Shown here one piece after another: positions 58,001-64,000 of a stretch of 64,000 nt of DNA (position 1 is the first letter of the stretch; every line of letters starts with the position of its first letter). Below the pieces are notes generated by a model. The model did not search any database. It worked only from the letters and a program-made list of their open reading frames with translations, and was not told the origin of the DNA. Position numbers and translations under genes: made by a program. Origin of the DNA: Boswellia sacra (lineage: Eukaryota > Streptophyta > Magnoliopsida > Sapindales > Burseraceae); NCBI GenBank assembly GCA_013180625.2, contig SNVD02010063.1, forward strand, positions 1-64,000. Direction: 5' to 3'.

Positions 58001-61000
58001 TTGTAAAATTAAGGTTAATGCAAGATTTTAATTTCTAACCTTTTAGATAAATCGGCTTCTCTTGGAAGATGACAATGGTTTGGAGAATCAGAGTTCAGAG
58101 TACCAATCAATCATTAAAGAGTTTCGTGCTTTCCTCAGTGACTCCAAGGATGTTTTGGATGAGGCAACTACAATGAAACTTCTAGAAAGGTAATTATGCT
58201 ATATATGTTGACAATGGTCAGTGTAAATTGTTTGTCTTTGGGACAAAATGTAGGGTGTAATGTTTTACAGATTTTGTCCTATGAATTATCAAATGTTTAC
58301 CAACTCTTAGTAACTGCAAGTTCCTTGAGTTCCCACCTAACAGAATAGGTCTATTAAGTTGCTTGATCCATAATTTTGTAAGCTCTTCTGCTATAAGTGT
58401 GTCCACTGATTTGTAAGTATGTCAGTTTGACTTTCCCCTCTTCCTACCATTTTAAGTATTAATGCCTTGTAGTGCCAATATTGAATATCTTATTCTTTTT
58501 GCAACTTTCTGCAGTTATGGTAGGGTTGAAGAACTGGTGTATTTTGCTAGTTTGAAGGAACAGTATGAAATTGTGGTCCATCATTATATTCAGGTGCTTT
58601 TCATTTCCACAGTAGTTTTCTTGAAAAATACTGTTTTAATTGGCACTTATAACTGCAATGCAATAGTCATGCTGATGGACAACAGTGTAGATTTCTTGTT
58701 CTCCATCTCCCTCTTTTGGTTCATAGTGGATGTTATTAAGAGATGAGAGGAGCTAATTCAGGGGGAATTGATTTAGCAGCTAAGATTAGATATTAATATA
58801 CTTCATTACTGTTTTTTATGATTAAGAAATTAGTGTTCAATTTGTTAATTGAATTATGTACTTATGTATTTCATTTTCGTCAGCAAGGGGAAGCAAAGAA
58901 AGCATTGGAAGTGCTACGAAAACCTGCTGTTCCAATAGACCTTCAGGTACAAATCAAGCTCTGTGGTTCAGTCTGCATGTCCATCGCCATTCTGTTACAT
59001 TCTTTATTATCAGCCTTATTGGATGATATATGGATGACGATGGTCTCTAATTTTTATTCTGCTATTCTCGAAAAGCAATTAACAATATTGTGCTTACTTT
59101 GCAGTACAAGTTTGCCCCAGATCTAATCATGCTCGATGCATATGAAACTGTGGAGTCATGGATGACAACAAACAACCTAAACCCAAGAAAATTAATTCCT
59201 GCTATGATGCGTTATTCAAGTGAACCTCATGCAAAGTAATCATCCTATTTTTGTGTCTTTATTCAATTATCTGTTTATTTAACATAAATAAGGCTGAGTT
59301 CATGAAGTTTCTTGTGATCATATATATTTCGGCCTGGTCAAAGCACATTTCCTCCCAGTTCATAGAGTTCTTCTACAGGATATCATTCTACTTTTAAAGC
59401 AGGTTCAGCTAACAGCAGTGTATGGCAAAGTACTGGTTGTGGAAATTCTGGATATTCTGATTCCATCTGTTTTTCACTTGATTCTCATTTTAGAAACTGT
59501 AACAGTGCATATTTTTTAGTTATAAAGGTTGGCGTTGGGCAGCTTGTAAATACTAAATTAGAATAAATAAATTAGTCTGCGGTTCTCTTGGTGACATAGT
59601 CTTCTTCTTCTTTTATTTTCTTAATTTGTGTATTCCTTCTACAATGTAAGATGCACGTTTGATAAAGCTCTGTGATTTGGGTCCATGACGTGGAAGTGTC
59701 CTTGTTCGAGTTACTATTCTTATGTCATCAGGCACCGAGTGCTATGCATATGTGACCATCCTCTTGTTTTTTTTGAGACCTTTGGATTTATTTATTTATT
59801 TACTGGAACCCTTCAAATTGCAGGAATGAAACCCATGAAGTCATCAAATATCTAGAATTCTGTGTCCATCGCTTACATAATGAGGATCCTGGTGTTCACA
59901 ACTTGCTTCTGTCTTTGTATGCCAAGCAGGTTGAGAGACATTTTATTGTTTTGAATATATATTTTGAAACTACGCTGTAGAATTTATATTTATATCATAT
60001 GCTCCGCATGCTTTATTCCATAATATACGTAATTTTTTTGCATATGGATTTAGATAAATTTTGGTGAATTTCATTGTTATTATTGTCTTTTTTCCTGTTC
60101 ATATCTGTCAATCCATATCTGGCTTTTAGGGCTTTTAGGTACTATTATTGTGTATTATTCTGAACATTCCTATCTAAATGTCTGACAATTCTTATTTGTG
60201 ATGGACTCAAGTTGCTAAATAACATGGCATTTACTAGTCTCTAGTTTCTGTTTTATGGTATATTTACTGACTGTTTTGATGAGAACCTCTGAAAGGTATT
60301 CTGATGTTGGCTTTCATTTATCTGATTTTGTGTCATGTGTATTGTGTATAATGCGATGCTGTAGAAGTCATTTTAGCAAAGCTTTAAGCTATGTATCATT
60401 CTTTGTCTTTGATTATTTGATGGATATATATTCTAATCAATGATTGAGTTTTATTTTCCTTCCATATCATAATTAGGAAGATGATAGTGCCCTTTTGCGT
60501 TTTCTACAATGCAAATTTGGAAAAGGACAAGAAAATGGACCTGATTTCTTTTATGATCCAAAGTATGCCTTGCGTCTTTGCCTCAAGGAAAAGCGAATGC
60601 GTGCTTGTGTCCATATATACAGCATGATGTCTATGCATGAAGAAGCAGTTGCCCTTGCTTTACAGGTGATATGTTGTTTTAACACTTCTGTGGTACAACT
60701 ATGTTTTATTTCTATTGTACTTCAGTTTGTTGGTACATTTTTCTTCTTAGTGCTTCTATAATATGTATCATTTACTTGTATCATATGTGAACATGCATGA
60801 ATATTCATTTTAAACCATCTAGGTATTTGAGTTTTTCGTATCCTATGCTTACAATTAGATAAATGTCTTCAAGGAAATTGAAGACATATGTTGATTTCAG
60901 AATGTATACATTGAGGGGCATTCTGGCTTTATTTCTCACCATTGGCATGGGAAGAGAAAAGGTGTTTTGGGTAATTTTGATGGCAGTATCTGAAACTTTT

Positions 61001-63187
61001 AATCAATTAAACAATCTGAATATTCCATAACTTAAAATTCATTGGTTTTAGAATTAAGCTGCTTCAAACATAGATTAGAGAAATTCTTAAATCTCTTTTA
61101 ATGCGTATCATGCTAAAATACATTTTAGACGCCTTACGTTTCTTTTTATGATTTGCTAGGTTGATCCTGAGCTTGCTATGGCTGAAGCTGATAAGGTTGA
61201 AGATGATGAAGAGCTGAGAAAGAAGCTCTGGCTCATGGTTGCAAAGCATGTAGTTGAACAGGAAAAGGGAGCTAAAAGGGAGAACATAAGGAAAGCAATA
61301 GCATTTCTCAAGGAAACTGATGGCCTTTTAAAGATTGAGGATATATTACCATTCTTTCCAGACTTTGCCTTGATTGACGACTTCAAAGTATGATCCTATC
61401 ATATCAGCTTTTGTTATGGTTCTCTGTAATCTGCATTTTTCAAAATTTCCTAAGGCTACAGTTGTTTTATCTGAAATTGAATCCTTCTGTCTAAATTTTA
61501 AATATTAATATTCTTACATTTATATAGGAAGCAATCTGCTCATCACTGGAGGACTACAACAAGCAAATTGAACAGCTTAAACAGGAGATGAATGATGCAA
61601 CACATGGTGCTGACAACATCAGAAATGATATCAGTGCACTTGCTCAAAGATATGCAGTCATTGATCGTGACGAGGAATGTGGGGTATTGATCATCCTGAT
61701 ATTTGGTTTCCATTTTATATGCTAAATAAATAAAACTACACTTTAAAGATATGCTTTTTTCAGTGTAGCATGTTTCAACTAGGAAAAAACCAATATAATG
61801 CTAATTTTGGACACCGTTTTAATTTTCTTAACCTGATCTCTCACTGGAGTTCCTTTTTCATTTTTCATTTCTTATTTTTTATTTGTTTTGCCCCTCTGTT
61901 AATTTTCAATTTTATAAATGGAACTCTGATGCCATTTTACTTGGATTTTTATGGTTCTTCCTGCGGCATTTTTAAAATCTGTTGGTTGACTTCGTACCTA
62001 TATCTAGCTTATGATGTCTTACTCCTTGAGTTATCAGATTTGTAGGCGGAAAATCTTGATCGTGGGTGGGGACTATCGGATGGCTCGGGGTTACACATCA
62101 GTAGGACCAATGGCCCCTTTCTATGTCTTTCCATGTGGACATGCCTTCCATGCACATTGCCTGATTGCCCATGTGACACGTTGCACCAATGAAGCTCAAG
62201 TAAGTGCTGGCGATATCTTTTGATTCTCATAGATTGCTAAGTGGAAGTGTTCTGGTTGGAATATCCCTCCTATTTTATTTACATTAGCCTTAGAAAAGAG
62301 TTTGTAACATTTGTGGCAATGTTTCAATTTGGAATGGAATTGTCAATTAACAGTTTGGAAAAGTGCTACTATTGTTTTAAGCTAATGTGTGAAACCTTTG
62401 ATTCAAGCTTTTGAATGTGCCTATGTGCAGTAAAGTAGAAGACATGATGTTTTAATTAAGTGAATAATGCTCATACAGTGAGAATTAATGCATTCTTGTT
62501 TAGATATGTGTCAGTTGGAAAGTAACAGGATTTTTCTGCTCAGTTCAACATTTCTTGTCTCTACTGTTTCATGTGGTTTTCTAAATCAATGTTGCAGGCG
62601 GAGTATATACTGGATTTGCAGAAGCAACTAACTTTATTGGGTAGCGAAACCAGGAAGGATTCAAATGGTGTTGTAACTGAGGATTCCATAACTAGCATGA
62701 CCCCAACAGATAAGGTTTGATTCTCGTCAAACACATAATGATAAATGTGAAAAACATGAAAAGTTCGATAGCACTTGTATTAGGATTATTGATTGCTTCT
62801 ACCTTGTGTCACGACATTGCGATGAGCCATAGCTGACCAAGCTCATTATTTAGGCTTTCATTGTTGTTCATTTCCAATTCATTATCGTATTCTGCTACAT
62901 CTTCTGTGTGTACTTTTTATTTATAACTTTCACAGGCACTAATGACCTTTATTTGTGCACTGGTGAATAAAATCAACTAATTCAATTGACTTATTAATTT
63001 GGATTGATGGCAGCTCCGATCACAGTTAGATGATGCAGTAGCCAATGAATGTCCATTTTGTGGTGAGTTGATGATCCGTGAGATCTCTTTGCCTTTTATC
63101 TCTGCAGAGGAATCGCAACAGGTGACCTCATGGGAGATAAAACCACATAACCTGGGAAACCAGAGGAGCTTTTCTTTACCAGTTTGA
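52083..63187 (+). CDS. VPS18: VPS18, vacuolar protein sorting 18 (CORVET/HOPS core subunit)
   Basis: Twenty-three exons assembled in frame for 987 residues: 52083-52245, 52532-52744, 52851-52990, 53524-53619, 54284-54351, 54469-54570, 54794-54938, 55182-55325, 55416-55535, 55683-55739, 56736-56795, 57358-57465, 58047-58189, 58515-58593, 58884-58946, 59105-59235, 59824-59929, 60477-60665, 61160-61387, 61528-61683, 62038-62199, 62598-62714, 63014-63187. The N-terminal half is the Pep3/Vps18/deep-orange beta-propeller region (CDIDLSAGRTGEQS, GSGGAETFYIHAKW, RAVYFAWLSGAGIYHGG). A clathrin-like helical repeat region follows (YGRVEELVYFASLKEQYE, ALRLCLKEKRMRACVHIY). A C-terminal RING-H2 has CGICRRK, FPCGHAFHAHC and, after a long insertion, CPFCGEL. 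VPS18 tethers membranes for fusion with the vacuole and late endosome. Length matches the plant family. All introns are GT-AG except intron 5, which is GC-AG. Confidence 0.95.
54352..54468 (+). other. VPS18: GC-AG intron (VPS18 intron 5)
   Basis: The donor reads CAAACAG|GCAAGCA and the acceptor TCTTTCAG|TGAATT. Only this junction restores PNSELHFF across the exons in phase 2. A (CA)n run begins right after the donor (about 54357-54376). GC-AG introns are a small minority in plants and usually have an otherwise strong donor, as here. Confidence 0.88.
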
Positions 63188-64000
63188 TCGGATTCCTTGT
63201 GTGCCCACCTGAGTTTGCATGTTTGTGCATTGCCCAGCGAGATGGTGTTGACCAATGAGTATAGTAATTCTTCTCCACCTTAATGTTTTAACCATCGGTT
63301 GTCATTGTAGCTATTCATTTCCTTTTTTTGTTTTTATTTTTTTGGTTTTTATTTTTTTTCTTTTTTCTACCATGGCTTCAGCCTGCTCGTGGTCTCTCCC
63401 CATGAATGTATTTTACCTCTAGGATGGGTGGCCTTTTTTTTAAATGTATTTATGTGTAATCTTATTTTGGGAGATATGTGAAAATAAAAAGTTTTAGGGA
63501 ATGTTTTGAAAAATAATCAAAATTAATTTCTTTCAACAGCAAACCATCCTTTAACTCAAAATGCATTAATGGATAACCTGATACGACCTTATGGATTAAT
63601 GGGTTAAATACATCAACTCGTATGGATTAACATGGTAATCCGTATCGATTGACAGTTGTTAATCCATACGAGTTGACGGGTAGACATGTTTAAGTATTTT
63701 CTTGTAAGAGTATTTTTGTTTACTGTTAAACTTGGCTATCCAATTATATAAAATATTACACTTAGCTATTTTTAAAAACAATCCTTAAAATTTGCTTGTT
63801 CCTTCTAATGTTCGCTTATTTTTACCTTTGTACTTATTTTTCACCTTTGTATCTGGATTTTGATCTTTTAGACCCTAAAATTCTTATCTTTCACTTTACT
63901 AAATTGAGGAAAATTGTTCTATCATCACTTAGTTTTTAATTTTGTACCATCAACATTAACTTTCATAAAAAAAATAAAAAATTTTCTCTCCAACCAGATC
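63188..64000. other. 3' flank of VPS18 and AT-rich spacer
   Basis: The VPS18 3' UTR probably runs to about 63490. The rest is AT-rich with no gene. A perfect 20-base inverted repeat is listed separately. Confidence 0.55.
63613..63676. repeat. Perfect 20-base inverted repeat with 24-base loop
   Basis: The arm 63613-63632 (TCAACTCGTATGGATTAACA) is the exact reverse complement of 63657-63676. The loop itself contains a degenerate third copy, TAATCCGTATCGATTGAC (63637-63654). It could be a transposon-end relic; no coding association is seen. Confidence 0.9.

Noticed and set aside
61156..61386. Minus-strand frame over VPS18 exon 19
   Set aside because: Antisense shadow; the plus-strand exon fits the family and splice phases.

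Overview
This window reads as plant nuclear DNA, most likely from a eudicot and probably a rosid. The basis is AT-rich spacer DNA, GT-AG introns, Ty3 and Copia retrotransposons, Mutator-like elements, PPR genes, a plastid-targeted membrane protein, a type II NAD(P)H dehydrogenase with an EF-hand, and a plant VPS18. No rRNA, tRNA, CRISPR or bacterial-style operon was seen.

Positions 1-25,350 are a transposon island around one intact gene. At the left edge lies the 3' end of a Tat/Athila-like Ty3 element with a complete LTR (1996-3399). It sits inside the 3' LTR of a chromovirus-type Ty3 element on the minus strand (3400-13248). That element has about 2.5 kb LTRs, a PBS, a PPT and a decayed gag-pol with chromodomain. 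A Copia integrase fragment follows, then an intronless E-class PPR gene (14055-15338). A 6.03 kb Mutator-like element (15926-21955) carries a broken MURA transposase fragment and a decayed DUF1985/Ulp1-protease gene. Another DNA element (22304-24939) has swallowed a 1.19 kb non-autonomous relative of the large element.

Positions 25,350-64,000 are gene-rich. In order they hold: a plastid membrane protein resembling EMB1923 (two exons); a promoter with Site II and telo-box motifs; two tandem structured RNAs resembling box C/D snoRNAs; an intact external NAD(P)H dehydrogenase (NDB1, ten exons, 576 aa); an NDB2-like tandem pseudogene that keeps the ten-exon layout but has many breaks; a P-class PPR gene on the minus strand (two exons); a single-exon basic coiled-coil protein on the minus strand with a KEN box and an upstream mitosis-specific (MSA) element; and VPS18 (23 exons, 987 aa), a CORVET/HOPS tethering subunit.

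The exon models were built by hand from splice signals and reading phase. Those for NDB1, VPS18, the EMB1923-like gene and the second PPR gene all stay in frame. Family names come from recognising protein motifs; no database was searched. The observations most worth a second look are the paired structured RNAs, the cofactor-residue difference between the NDB neighbours, the cell-cycle signature of the coiled-coil gene, the GC-AG intron of VPS18, and the palindromic CpG-rich arrays in the Mutator-like TIRs.
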